The notes beneath the pieces were generated by a model. That model did no database searches. It was not told where the DNA came from and was given only the letters and a program-made list of their open reading frames with translations. This document shows, in pieces, positions 9,082 to 17,898 of a stretch of DNA of 64,000 bases (positions within the stretch are counted from its first letter, which is position 1; each line of letters begins with the position of its first letter). This stretch comes from UBA5066 sp048500275 (GTDB lineage: Bacteria; Acidobacteriota; Thermoanaerobaculia; UBA5066). The stretch covers positions 186,001 to 250,000 of the forward strand of contig JASNYI010000001.1 of the NCBI GenBank assembly GCA_048500275.1, given 5' to 3'. The translations under genes were made by a program, and so were the position numbers.

Positions 9082-10113
9082 TCAGGACGCGTCTCGTCGC
9101 GCCCTCCCGGAGAGGCCGGCGTCCGGCACGCCGCGGCGAACCGCGACGAGCTCGCCGGCGATGGAAATGGCGAGCTCCTCCGGCGTCTCCGCGCCGATGG
9201 CGAGGCCGATCGGCGCGTGGACCGACGCGACCTTCGAGGGGTCGAAGCCGTCCGCCAGGACCTGCCCGGTCAGGAGACGGACCTTCCTGCGGCTCCCGAT
9301 CAGGCCGGCATAGCGCCAGGGCTTCCCCAGGACCGCCCGGAGCGACTCGAGGTCCGCGAGGTGGCCGCGGGTCACGACGACGACGTAGGTCGCCGCGTCG
9401 AACGGGAAGGACTCGACGACCTCCGCGTAGCCCCCGCAGCGCGTCTCGACCCCTTCCGGGTAGCGGTCGGGGGCCAGGAACTCCTGCCGGTCGTCGGCGA
9501 CCGTGACCGCGAAGCCGAGCGGGACCGCGGCGGCCGCGACCGCGCGACCGACGTGGCCGCCGCCGAGGACGAGGAGCTTCTCGGGCGGCAGGAGCGGGTC
9601 GTAGAAGAGCCCCGCCTCCCCGTCGAGGACGGGCTTGCCCTGCCCGAGCGCGCGCCGGACCGTCTCCGGGTCAGCGCCCGCGGGCGGGGAGGGCGTCCAC
9701 GCCCCGTTCTCGCCCACCGCCGCGCTCTCGCCCGTCGCGGGCCGGCGGACGACGACGACGCGCTCGCCCCGCCGGAGGAGATCTCGCGCGGCCTCGTACG
9801 CGGCTCTCGACCCGAGCGGCTCGACGAGGACCCGGCTCGTTCCGCCGCAGACCATGTCCATCCCCTCGGCCTCGTTCCCCTGCATCTCGACCTCGAGAAC
9901 GCGCGCCCTTCCGTCGGCGAGCGCCTCGCGGACCGCCGCGAGGACGAGCGACTCGCCCCGGCCGCCCCCGACGGAGCCCGCGGCGAGGCCCTCCGGCCCG
10001 GCGAGCATCCAGGACCCGGCGTGGCGCGGCGCAGAGCCCTTCACCTGCATCACGGTGCAGAGCGCGATCGGCTCCCGCGACGCGAGAAGGAGGTCGAGGA
10101 GCCGAAGGCTCAT
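9082..10113 (-). CDS. xdhC: XdhC/CoxI-family molybdenum cofactor chaperone
   Basis: 343 residues from the ATG at 10113. That ATG overlaps the stop of the dehydrogenase gene (ATGA). The N-terminal XdhC domain shows IALCTVMQVKGSAPRHAGSW and GSVGGGRGES. The C-terminal Rossmann domain carries LLVLGGGHVGRAVAAAA, then TYVVVVTRGHLADLE and AGLIGSRRKV. XdhC proteins bind molybdopterin, promote its sulfuration and insert it into xanthine dehydrogenases. The immediate coupling to the dehydrogenase fits that role. The open frame continues far upstream, antisense or out of frame to the dehydrogenase, without meaning. Confidence 0.9.
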   Translation of the reverse strand: MSLRLLDLLLASREPIALCTVMQVKGSAPRHAGSWMLAGPEGLAAGSVGGGRGESLVLAAVREALADGRARVLEVEMQGNEAEGMDMVCGGTSRVLVEPLGSRAAYEAARDLLRRGERVVVVRRPATGESAAVGENGAWTPSPPAGADPETVRRALGQGKPVLDGEAGLFYDPLLPPEKLLVLGGGHVGRAVAAAAVPLGFAVTVADDRQEFLAPDRYPEGVETRCGGYAEVVESFPFDAATYVVVVTRGHLADLESLRAVLGKPWRYAGLIGSRRKVRLLTGQVLADGFDPSKVASVHAPIGLAIGAETPEELAISIAGELVAVRRGVPDAGLSGRARRDAS

Positions 10114-12731
10114 CCCTTCTTCTTCCTGCTGTAGGGCGTCCCTTCGAGCGGGAGCTCCGTCCGGAAGACGCCGTCGCGGCTGAAGTAGGCGCCGGCGACC
10201 GCCGGCGCCGTCGGGATCGTCGCGATCTCGCCGAGCCCCTTGGCGCCGCGGGCGAGCGGCGACGGGTTCTTCTCGACAATCACCGGCTCGATCGGCGGGA
10301 CCTTCGCCGCCTTGAAGAGGCCGAGCGTGCCGTACTTCACCTGCGGCTCGCCCTCCTTCAGCGGGAAGTCCTCCGTGAGGGCGTAGCCGAGCCCCATGAC
10401 GACGCCCCCCTCGATCTGCGACTCGACCTGGACCGGGTTGATCGCGCGCCCGATGTCGTGCGCCGCGACGACCTTCTCGAGCATCCCGTCGCCGTCGAGG
10501 AGGACGACGTGGGCCGCGTAGGAGTAGGCGACGTGGCTCACGGGGTTCGGCTTGTCGGAGGCGAACGGGTCGGTGACGCCCGAGAACTCGGCGTGGTACT
10601 CCTTCCCCTCGAGCGCCTCGAGCGAGGCGCCGTCGAGGTCGGCCTTCAGCGCCCGGGCCGCCCGGCAGGCCGCCTCGCCCGTGAAGAGCGTCTGGCGCGA
10701 GGCCGTCGTCGTGCCGCTGTTCGGGGAGGTGGAGGTGTCGGGCGTCGCCACGACGACGCGCTCCCAGTCGAGCCCGGTGATCTCGGCGACGAACTGCATC
10801 AGGACCGAGGCGAGCCCCTGTCCCATGCAGGCGGCGCTCGTGTAGACGACCGCCTTCCCGTTCTCCACCTTCAGGCGGACGCGGCCGATGTCCGGGAGAC
10901 CGACGCCGATCCCGGCGTTCTTCAGCGCGACGGCGATCCCCGCGTCGGGCCTCTTCTCGCAGAGCTCCTTGACGGCGAGGAGGCACTCCTTCAGGGCCGT
11001 CCCTTCGTCGCAGACCTGCCCGTTCGGCAGGACGTCTCCCGGCCCGACGGCGTTCCGCCAGCGGATCTCCCAGGGGCTGACGCCGACCTCCTTCGCGAGG
11101 AGGTTCAGGCACGACTCGATCGCGAAGCACGACTGCGTGACGCCGAAGCCGCGGAACGCCCCGCCGGGCGGGTTGTTCGTGTAGACGCCCGTCCCGGTCA
11201 TCTCGACGTTCGGGATCGTGTACGGCCCCGCGCCGTGCGTGCAGGCCCGCTGGAGAACCGGCCCGCCGAGCGAGGCGTAGGCGCCGGTGTCCTCGAGGAG
11301 GTCCGCCTTGACCGCGGTGACGCGCCCATCGGCGTCGGCCGCGACGACGTACTCCATCTCCATCGCGTGCCGCTTTGGGTGGACGCGGATCGACTCCTGC
11401 CGGTCGAGCGTCACCTTCACGGGCGCCCCCGTCTTCCAGGCGAGGAGCGCCGCATGGTGCTGGACGATGAGGTCCTCCTTGCCGCCGAACCCGCCGCCGA
11501 CGTAGGCGCTGATCACCTTCACGCTCTCGGGCGGGACGCCGAGGACCCCGACGATCCCCTTGTGGTCGTCGTAGATGCTCTGAGTCCCGGTGTAGACGGT
11601 CATCGTGCCGTCGCCGTTCGGGATCGCGAGGGCGCTCTCGGGCTCCATGAAGGCGTGCTCGGTCTCCGGCGTCCGGAAGGTCTTCCGGATGACGTGCGCG
11701 GCCTCGGCGATCGCCTGGTCCGGGTCGCCGCGCTTGAGGACCGTCCGCGCGAGGAGGTTCCCCTTCGGGTGGAGCTTCGGCGCGTCGTCGTCGAGCGCCC
11801 TCCGGGCGTCGACGAGCGGCGGGAGGACCTCGTGGTCGAGGCGGATCCGCTTCGCCGCCTCCTTCGCGATCTCGCGCGTCTCGGCGGCGACGAGGGCGAT
11901 CGCGTCGCCGACGTAGCGCGTCTCCTCGCCGACCGCGATCATCGCGGGCCAGTCGTGGATGATGTGCCCCTGGAGCCGCTCGCCCGGGACGTCGGCCGCG
12001 GTCATCACGGCCACGACGCCCGGCATCGCGAGCGCCTCGCTCGCGTCGATCCCGAGGACCTTCACGCGCGCCTTCGGCGGGCGGAGGACGGCCCCGTGGA
12101 GCATCCCCGGGACCTTCATGTCGTCGACGTAGACCGCCCCGCCGAGGACCTTCTCCCGGGCGTCGGCGCGGAGGATCTTCGCGCCGACCGAGAGCGGGAC
12201 GTCGTGCTCGCCGGGGACCGCCTCCCCCTCGCGGAGGAGGCGCGCGGCCTCCTGGATCCCCTTCTCGATCTTCACGTAGCCCGTGCAGCGGCACATGCTG
12301 AACTGCAGGGCCTTCGCGACCTCCTCGGTCGCCGGCTCGGGGTTGGCGTCGACGAGCCCCTTGGCCGTCATCACCATCCCCGGCATGCAGAAGCCGCACT
12401 GGACGGCGCCGGCGTTCCCGAAGGCCCAGGAGTAGACGTCCTTCTCCCGCTCGGAGAGCCCCTCGACGGTGACGACGCTCTTCCCGGCGACCTTCGCCGT
12501 CGTCGTGAGGCAGGAGCGGGTCGGCTTGCCGTCGACGAGGACCATGCAGGCGCCGCACGACCCCTCCGAGCAGCCGTTCTTGACGGAGGTGAGGTCCAGC
12601 TCCTCCCGGAGGAAGGTCAGGAGCTTCACGTCCCTGCCGGCCGCGACCTCCCTCCCGTTCACGCGGAAGGCGACGGAAACCGCGTCGATCGTCGCCGCGC
12701 TCGCCGGATCGTTGACCTGAAGCGTCGACAT
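10110..12731 (-). CDS. xdhD: Selenium-dependent xanthine dehydrogenase type, [2Fe-2S] + molybdopterin fusion
   Basis: 873 residues. The N-terminal plant-type [2Fe-2S] domain has Cys54, Cys59, Cys62 and Cys74. The second [2Fe-2S] domain has Cys112, Cys115 (QCGFCMPGM) and Cys147/Cys149 (CRCTGY). The two-part molybdopterin domain begins about residue 180 (GAKILRADAREKVLGGAVYVDD). It includes GGGFGGKEDL, AFRGFG and the C-terminal KGLGE loop that places the catalytic Glu of xanthine oxidases. Neighbouring yqeBC and ygeY homologues identify it as the XdhD/Se-dependent branch. It would hydroxylate purines. No FAD subunit (YgfM-like) is encoded nearby, so electrons must leave to another partner. A good GGGAGGTG ribosome-binding site precedes the ATG. 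Confidence 0.9.
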   Translation of the reverse strand: MSTLQVNDPASAATIDAVSVAFRVNGREVAAGRDVKLLTFLREELDLTSVKNGCSEGSCGACMVLVDGKPTRSCLTTTAKVAGKSVVTVEGLSEREKDVYSWAFGNAGAVQCGFCMPGMVMTAKGLVDANPEPATEEVAKALQFSMCRCTGYVKIEKGIQEAARLLREGEAVPGEHDVPLSVGAKILRADAREKVLGGAVYVDDMKVPGMLHGAVLRPPKARVKVLGIDASEALAMPGVVAVMTAADVPGERLQGHIIHDWPAMIAVGEETRYVGDAIALVAAETREIAKEAAKRIRLDHEVLPPLVDARRALDDDAPKLHPKGNLLARTVLKRGDPDQAIAEAAHVIRKTFRTPETEHAFMEPESALAIPNGDGTMTVYTGTQSIYDDHKGIVGVLGVPPESVKVISAYVGGGFGGKEDLIVQHHAALLAWKTGAPVKVTLDRQESIRVHPKRHAMEMEYVVAADADGRVTAVKADLLEDTGAYASLGGPVLQRACTHGAGPYTIPNVEMTGTGVYTNNPPGGAFRGFGVTQSCFAIESCLNLLAKEVGVSPWEIRWRNAVGPGDVLPNGQVCDEGTALKECLLAVKELCEKRPDAGIAVALKNAGIGVGLPDIGRVRLKVENGKAVVYTSAACMGQGLASVLMQFVAEITGLDWERVVVATPDTSTSPNSGTTTASRQTLFTGEAACRAARALKADLDGASLEALEGKEYHAEFSGVTDPFASDKPNPVSHVAYSYAAHVVLLDGDGMLEKVVAAHDIGRAINPVQVESQIEGGVVMGLGYALTEDFPLKEGEPQVKYGTLGLFKAAKVPPIEPVIVEKNPSPLARGAKGLGEIATIPTAPAVAGAYFSRDGVFRTELPLEGTPYSRKKKG

Positions 12732-12789
12732 GGGGCACCTCCCGTGGCGAATCCAGTCTAGAGCCTCGCGGCCCGCTTCGGAGCGGCCC

Positions 12790-13989
12790 TCAGCGGGCCA
12801 CGGTGAGGATTGTCCCGATCTCCTCGGGGGTCCGCCCGACGACCGCCTGGTAGTTGCCTCGATCGGTCGCTCCTTCCGTGATCATCAGGAGGACGGTCCT
12901 GTCGGGGCCGAGGAGGCCGGCGTCCCGGAACCCCGCGGTCGAGCCGTCTTCGTGGAGCGCGGCGAGCGCCCCGAGAGCGGCGGCCCCGGTCTCCCCCGCG
13001 ACGACGCCCGCGTCCGCGAGACCCCGCATCGCCTGGCGGGCCCTCTCGTCCCCGATCGAGACCATCCAGTCGACCCCCGTCGAGACCTTCGGCCAGGCCA
13101 CGGGCGAGGGGAGGCCGCAGTTCAGGCCGACCATGATCGAGCGGTGCGGCCCCGGGACGGCGGTCATCTCGCCCGCCCCCGCCGACACCTGGATGCAGTT
13201 CGCGTCGGCCGGCTCGACCCCGACGAGAGCCCCCTTCCACGGGCGGCTCCGGTAGTAGCTGACGGCGGCCGACATGAAGGCGCCGACGCCCATCGGGACG
13301 ATCACGACGTCGGGCGCGCCGACGCCGGCGGCCGCCAGCGCCTGCTCGATCTCCATGAAGATCGTCGTGTAGCCGTCGACGACCCGGCGCGGAGTCACGT
13401 CGTAGCCGGGCCAGGAGGTGTCGGAGATGACGAGGCAGCTCTCGCCCGCCTCCTCGGCCGACCGGGCGACCGCGGCGTCGTAGTCGCCGTCGACGACGAC
13501 GACCTCGGCCCCCTCGTTCTGGATGGCGTGGATCCGCGCGGGAACGGTGCCCCTGGGGACGAAGATCCGGCAGGAGAAGCCGAAGAGCCGCGCCATGAAC
13601 GCCACCGCCCGTCCGTGGTTCCCGTCGGTCGCCGCGGCCAGCGAGAACGGGCGCAGGTAGGCGATGCGGCGGGAGAGGTCGTTCACGTTCGCCCACGGCT
13701 CCGGCTCGAAGCCGAGGTGATCGCAGAGCGCCCGGTACGTCGCCCACGACGCACCGAGGATCTTGAAGCTCGGGAGGCCCAGCCGCTGCGTCTCCGCCTT
13801 CACGAGGACCCGCTTCACGCCGTACATCGCCGCGAGGTCGGGGCAGTCGTAGAGCGTCGTCGCGCGGTAGGCGGGCATCCGGCGGTGGAAGACCCAGACC
13901 GAGGGGTCCGGCGCCGGCCACCGGTGCTCGGGCCTGGCGAGGGGGTTTCGGAGGAGAGTCGCTTCCGCGGTGAGAGTCGTGGCGTTCAT
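12790..13989 (-). CDS. ygeX: Diaminopropionate ammonia-lyase
   Basis: 399 residues of fold-type II PLP enzyme. Lys76 in GLPSFKILGAS is the Schiff-base lysine; ATDGNHGRAVAF and VPMGVGAFMSA supply further PLP contacts. The arrangement and length match DpaL, which converts 2,3-diaminopropionate to pyruvate and two ammonia. In the E. coli purine/allantoin-linked cluster ygeX sits beside ygeW and ygeY, as here. It would release nitrogen from the diaminopropionate-type intermediate formed during ring breakdown. It lies 58 bp before the dehydrogenase gene on the same strand. Confidence 0.88.
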   Translation of the reverse strand: MNATTLTAEATLLRNPLARPEHRWPAPDPSVWVFHRRMPAYRATTLYDCPDLAAMYGVKRVLVKAETQRLGLPSFKILGASWATYRALCDHLGFEPEPWANVNDLSRRIAYLRPFSLAAATDGNHGRAVAFMARLFGFSCRIFVPRGTVPARIHAIQNEGAEVVVVDGDYDAAVARSAEEAGESCLVISDTSWPGYDVTPRRVVDGYTTIFMEIEQALAAAGVGAPDVVIVPMGVGAFMSAAVSYYRSRPWKGALVGVEPADANCIQVSAGAGEMTAVPGPHRSIMVGLNCGLPSPVAWPKVSTGVDWMVSIGDERARQAMRGLADAGVVAGETGAAALGALAALHEDGSTAGFRDAGLLGPDRTVLLMITEGATDRGNYQAVVGRTPEEIGTILTVAR

Positions 13990-14056
13990 CTTCGGCCTCC
14001 GGGGGTCCGGACGGACGGGGCCAGGGCGACGGGCGCTCGAGCGGCTCGAGCCCGGG

Positions 14057-15001
14057 TCACGGGACGACGTGGGTGCCGGTCCTGCCGGCGAGGGCGAGGC
14101 CGAGGTGCGCGGGGTCGGTGACGATCGCCTCGCGTCCGCCCCCCTCGAGGAAGGCGATGACGGCCTGGATCTTGGGGAGCATGCTGCCCGGCTTGAAGTG
14201 TCCCTCGGCGCAGTACCGCTTCGCCTCGGCGACCGTCATCCGGTCGAGGTCGCGCTGGTCGGGCTTGCCGTAGCTCAGGCAGACCTTCTCGACCGCGGTC
14301 GAGATGACGAAGAGGTCGGCGCCCAGCTCGCGCGCGAGGAGGCTCGAGGCGAAGTCCTTGTCGATGACCGCGGCGGCGCCCGCGAGCTTCCCGGTCCCGT
14401 CGTCGACGACCGCGATCCCGCCGCCGCCGGCCGCCACGACGACGAAGCCGGCGTCCAGAAGGCTCTTCACGGCTCCGAGCTCGAGGATCTCCTTCGGGGC
14501 GGGCGAGGCGACGACGCGCCGCCAGCCGCGCCCGGAGTCCTCGACGACGGCCCAGCCGTCCTTCTCGCGGTGGAAGTCGGCCTTCTCCTTCGAGAGGAAC
14601 GAGCCGATCGGCTTGTTCGGGTTCGCGAAGGCGGGGTCGTCCCGATCGACGAGGCACTGCGTGACGACGGTCGCGGCCCCCTTCTCGATGCCGAGCCTCC
14701 GGAACTCGTTCCCCAGCGCGAGCTGGATGTGGTAGCCGAGGGCCCCCTGCGTGTCGGCCACGCAGGAGTCGAGCGGGACCATGTGGAGCTCGGAAGCGGC
14801 CAGCTCGGAACGGCGCAGGATGAAGCCGACCTGCGGCCCGTTCCCGTGCGTGATGACGAGCCTCAGATCGGACTCCGCGACGAGCGGCGCGATGTGCGCG
14901 CACGTCGTGGCGGCGGCCTGGTACTGGTCGGGCACCGTCTGGTGCTCCTTGTCGGTGATGAGGGAGTTGCCTCCGATGGCGATGACGGCCGTACGGGTCA
15001 C
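14057..15001 (-). CDS. yqeA: Carbamate kinase (YqeA/ArcC type)
   Basis: 314 residues from a GTG start at 15001, supported by AAGGAGG five bases upstream and by the sequence VTRTAVIAIGGNSL, which begins exactly as carbamate kinases do. Also visible are THGNGPQVG, AGGGGIAVV and DKDFASSLLARELGAD (amino-acid-kinase fold). It transfers phosphate from carbamoyl phosphate to ADP, giving ATP, CO2 and ammonia. With YgeW it turns the ureido part of purine-derived intermediates into ATP, making this the energy-conserving step of the cluster. Confidence 0.92.
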   Translation of the reverse strand: MTRTAVIAIGGNSLITDKEHQTVPDQYQAAATTCAHIAPLVAESDLRLVITHGNGPQVGFILRRSELAASELHMVPLDSCVADTQGALGYHIQLALGNEFRRLGIEKGAATVVTQCLVDRDDPAFANPNKPIGSFLSKEKADFHREKDGWAVVEDSGRGWRRVVASPAPKEILELGAVKSLLDAGFVVVAAGGGGIAVVDDGTGKLAGAAAVIDKDFASSLLARELGADLFVISTAVEKVCLSYGKPDQRDLDRMTVAEAKRYCAEGHFKPGSMLPKIQAVIAFLEGGGREAIVTDPAHLGLALAGRTGTHVVP

Positions 15002-15069
15002 GTGAGCCTCCTTCGAGTCGGCGCGGCCGCAGGCTGTGCCGAGTGCGTCGTGGTGGGGACGGGGGACGG

Positions 15070-16395
15070 TCAGAAGCGCTCCCAGAGCGCCGTGGCGAGA
15101 CGGCGGCTCTCGGACGCGAGAGCCGCCTCGTCGACGTCGATCTCGAGCTTGCGGCCCTCCATCAGGACCCGGCCGCCGCAGATCGTCGTGTCGACGACGG
15201 CCTGCGAGACGCCGAAGACGAGGTGGCCGAGGACGGTGTCGTCGTTCAGCGGGGTCGGCGGGAGGTAGTCGACGAGGATGACGTCCGCCGCGGCCCCCTC
15301 GGCGAGGGTCCCGATCGGGAACCCCCAGAGGACCGAGGCGATCTCCGGGTTCCGGACGAAGAGGGCGCCCGTCAGCTCCATGAAGCCGCAGCTCGGGTTC
15401 TCCTGCCGGAGGTGCTGCGCCCAGAGGCCGACGCGGAGCTCCTCGAGCATCCCGACCGTCATCGCGTCGGTGCCGAGGCCGACGGGGACTCCGCGCCTCG
15501 CAAGGCCGAGGACGTCGGCGATGCCGACCGCGTTGTTGAGGTTCGACTGCGGGTTCGTGACGACCCAGGCGCCGCTCGCGGCGAGGGCGTCCTTGTCCGC
15601 GTCGTCGCAGTGGACGGCGTGGGCCGCGATGCTCCCCTTCCCGAGGATCCCGAGGTCGATCAGCCGCCGCGCCGACGACTTGCCGTGCCGGGCCCGGTTC
15701 GCGGCGACGTCCGAGGCCGCCTCGGCGACGTGGACGTGGAACCCGACGCCGAGGTCGCGCCCCATCCGGGCGGCCTTCCCGAGCGTCGCGTCGGAGAGCG
15801 TGAAGGCGGCGTGGAGGCCGAAGAGGGCGCGGAGCTGCGGGTCGTTCGCCGAGGCGCACTCGCGGGCGAAGGCGGCATTCTCCTCCAGCCCCTCTTCGGC
15901 GACCTTCTCCCCGTCCCGGTCCGACACCTCGTAGCAGAGGCAGGAGCGAAGCCCCGTCTCCTTCACCGCCTTCGCGATCCGGCCGAGGGAGCCGGTCACC
16001 GCCCCCGGGCTCGCGTGGTGGTCGACGAGGGTCGTCGTCCCCTTCCGGATTGCGTCGAGGAGGATGACCTTCGCGCTCACCTCGACGTCGTCGAGCGAGA
16101 GCTTCCGGTCGAGGCGCCACCAGAGGTTCTCGAGGACCTCCTGGAAGCTCGCGCTCGGCGCGGCCTTCCCGAGGCCGCGCACGAGCGTCGAGTAGAAGTG
16201 CATGTGGGCGTTGACGACCCCGGGGAGGGCGAGCTTCCCGCGGGCGTCGATCTCGCGGTCGAAGGGGCCGGGGATCTCCCCGGCGGGCGCGATGCGCGCG
16301 ATGCGGCCCCCCTCGAGGAGGAGCGCCTGGCCTTCGAGGACCCGGCAGGGGCTCCCGAAGGTGACGAGCGTGCCGTTCCGGATGAGGAGCCGCAT
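15070..16395 (-). CDS. ssnA: SsnA-family metal-dependent aminohydrolase
   Basis: 441 residues. The ATG at 16395 is preferred over the GTG one codon upstream because GGAGG lies five bases before the ATG but only two before the GTG. Amidohydrolase ligands are visible: NAHMHFYS, LVDHHAS, HVHVAEAA, AAHAVHCDD and LGTDAMTVG. SsnA is a constant member of the selenium-linked purine clusters and belongs to the guanine-deaminase/chlorohydrolase branch. It probably deaminates or opens an amino-purine-derived ring. The exact substrate is not shown by the sequence. Confidence 0.88.
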   Translation of the reverse strand: MRLLIRNGTLVTFGSPCRVLEGQALLLEGGRIARIAPAGEIPGPFDREIDARGKLALPGVVNAHMHFYSTLVRGLGKAAPSASFQEVLENLWWRLDRKLSLDDVEVSAKVILLDAIRKGTTTLVDHHASPGAVTGSLGRIAKAVKETGLRSCLCYEVSDRDGEKVAEEGLEENAAFARECASANDPQLRALFGLHAAFTLSDATLGKAARMGRDLGVGFHVHVAEAASDVAANRARHGKSSARRLIDLGILGKGSIAAHAVHCDDADKDALAASGAWVVTNPQSNLNNAVGIADVLGLARRGVPVGLGTDAMTVGMLEELRVGLWAQHLRQENPSCGFMELTGALFVRNPEIASVLWGFPIGTLAEGAAADVILVDYLPPTPLNDDTVLGHLVFGVSQAVVDTTICGGRVLMEGRKLEIDVDEAALASESRRLATALWERF

Positions 16396-16429
16396 CACGA
16401 CCTCCGTGTCTCGATCGGCGTCCCGGGGG

Positions 16430-17887
16430 CTACCCGAGGCCGACCTCGGCGTTGAACTCCTCGATGAGGCGGTCGAAGTGGACGACCTCCTCCTCGAAGA
16501 GCTCGCGCCAGTACTCCGGGTTCCACTGCGCCTGGATCTCCTCGTAGGTCTTCCCCTGCTGCTCGACCCAGGTGTAGTACTTCAGGTTGTGGATCGCCTT
16601 GCGGTCCTGGTAGGTCAGCTCCTTGAAATTGTCCGTCGCCTGCCGCTCGAGGCTCCCCGTGAGCGTCCGGGCCGCGTCGATCGCCGTGAACGCCCCGCGC
16701 TCCGCCGTCAGCTCCGCGAGGCGCGAGAGGTACATCTCGGCGCTGTCCGTGAAGACCGTGAAGACGACGTCGTTCTCGTCGAGCTCCCAGTACTTCGCCG
16801 CCTTGATCGCCGCCAGGACGTTGCAGATGCAGCTGATGCCGAGGAGGTCGAGCTTCCCGACCGTGTCGGCGGGCGCCCCGGCCGCCACGAGGAGCTCCTG
16901 GCCCGCCGGCTCGTTGAAGAGCCGGAGGAGGCGCATGCAGTCCTCGTCGTCGATCGCGGCGACGGCGTCGGTGTTCCTCACGTTGTGGACCCACGGCACG
17001 TGCTTGTCGCCGATCCCCTCGATCCGGTGGTCGCCGAACCCGTTCTTCAGGAGGGTCGGGCACTGGAGCGCCTCGGTCGCGACGGTCTTCATGCCGGGGA
17101 ACCTCGTCTTCAGGTAGTCCCCTGCGGCGATCGTCCCGGCGCTGCCCGTGGCGCTGACCCAGGCCGAGAGGCGCGCCTTCGGCCCGCGGACCGCCTGGAA
17201 GGCCTCCTGGACGGCGGGCCCGGTCACGTTGTAGTGCCAGATCGGGTTCCCCATCTCGTCGAACTGGTTGAAGACGACGTGCACCGGGTCCTTCTTCAGC
17301 TCCCAGCACTTGTCGTAGATCTCCTTCACGTTGCTCTCGCAGCCCGGCGTCGCGATGACCTCGGAGCCGATCGTGCGGAGCCACGTGAAGCGCTCCTGGG
17401 ACATGTTCTCGGGGAGGATCGCGACCGCCGTGCAGCCGAGGACGGCCGAGTCGAAGGCCCCGCCGCGGCAGTAGTTCCCCGTCGACGGCCAGACGGCCTT
17501 GTGCTTCTCCGGGTCGAACTCGCCGCTGACGAGCCGCGGGACGAGGCAGGAGAAGGCCGCCCCGACCTTGTGGGCCCCCGTCGGGAACCACTTCCCGACG
17601 AGGCCGACGATCCGGGCCTTCACCCCGGTGATCTCCCTCGGGATCTCGAGGACGTTCGGGCCGCCGAAGAGGCCCGTCTCGTGGTCGTTCTTCCAGGTGA
17701 TCCGGAAGAGGTTCGCGGGGTTGACGTCCCAGAGGCCGACCCCCTCGAGCTTCTTCTTTGCGCTCTCGGGAAGGAGCTTCGGGTCCCGCATCTGCGCGTA
17801 CGTCGGGATGACGATCCCGCGCTCGCGGCAGCGCTTCGCCGTCCGCTTCCTCACCTCGGTGTCGATCGACTTGATGATGCGCGACAT
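16430..17887 (-). CDS. Fold-type II PLP-dependent lyase/synthase-like enzyme of the purine cluster
   Basis: 485 residues from the ATG at 17887. The PLP lysine is probably Lys107 in FPTGAHKVGAAF. WPSTGNYCRGGAFDSAVLG and SATGSAGTIAAGDYL are the phosphate-binding and cofactor loops of cysteine-synthase-like proteins. It is longer than cysteine synthase (about 310) and differs from YgeX (only fold-level similarity). It lies between ygeW and ssnA, all on one strand, so it should act on a beta-substituted amino acid formed in the same pathway. E. coli's cluster lacks this gene. The reaction is not known from sequence. Confidence 0.75.
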   Translation of the reverse strand: MSRIIKSIDTEVRKRTAKRCRERGIVIPTYAQMRDPKLLPESAKKKLEGVGLWDVNPANLFRITWKNDHETGLFGGPNVLEIPREITGVKARIVGLVGKWFPTGAHKVGAAFSCLVPRLVSGEFDPEKHKAVWPSTGNYCRGGAFDSAVLGCTAVAILPENMSQERFTWLRTIGSEVIATPGCESNVKEIYDKCWELKKDPVHVVFNQFDEMGNPIWHYNVTGPAVQEAFQAVRGPKARLSAWVSATGSAGTIAAGDYLKTRFPGMKTVATEALQCPTLLKNGFGDHRIEGIGDKHVPWVHNVRNTDAVAAIDDEDCMRLLRLFNEPAGQELLVAAGAPADTVGKLDLLGISCICNVLAAIKAAKYWELDENDVVFTVFTDSAEMYLSRLAELTAERGAFTAIDAARTLTGSLERQATDNFKELTYQDRKAIHNLKYYTWVEQQGKTYEEIQAQWNPEYWRELFEEEVVHFDRLIEEFNAEVGLG

Positions 17888-17898
17888 GGCGCGCCTCC

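Noticed and set aside
10110..12731. Possible selenocysteine (in-frame UGA) in the Se-dependent dehydrogenase
   Set aside because: The frame is open from start to stop with no internal TGA. The family uses a selenium-containing cofactor rather than selenocysteine.
9082..12738. A 1218-codon frame that appears to fuse XdhC to an upstream product
   Set aside because: The N-terminal two-thirds are out of frame with the dehydrogenase, are Arg-rich and lack motifs. The true XdhC starts at the ATG overlapping the dehydrogenase stop.
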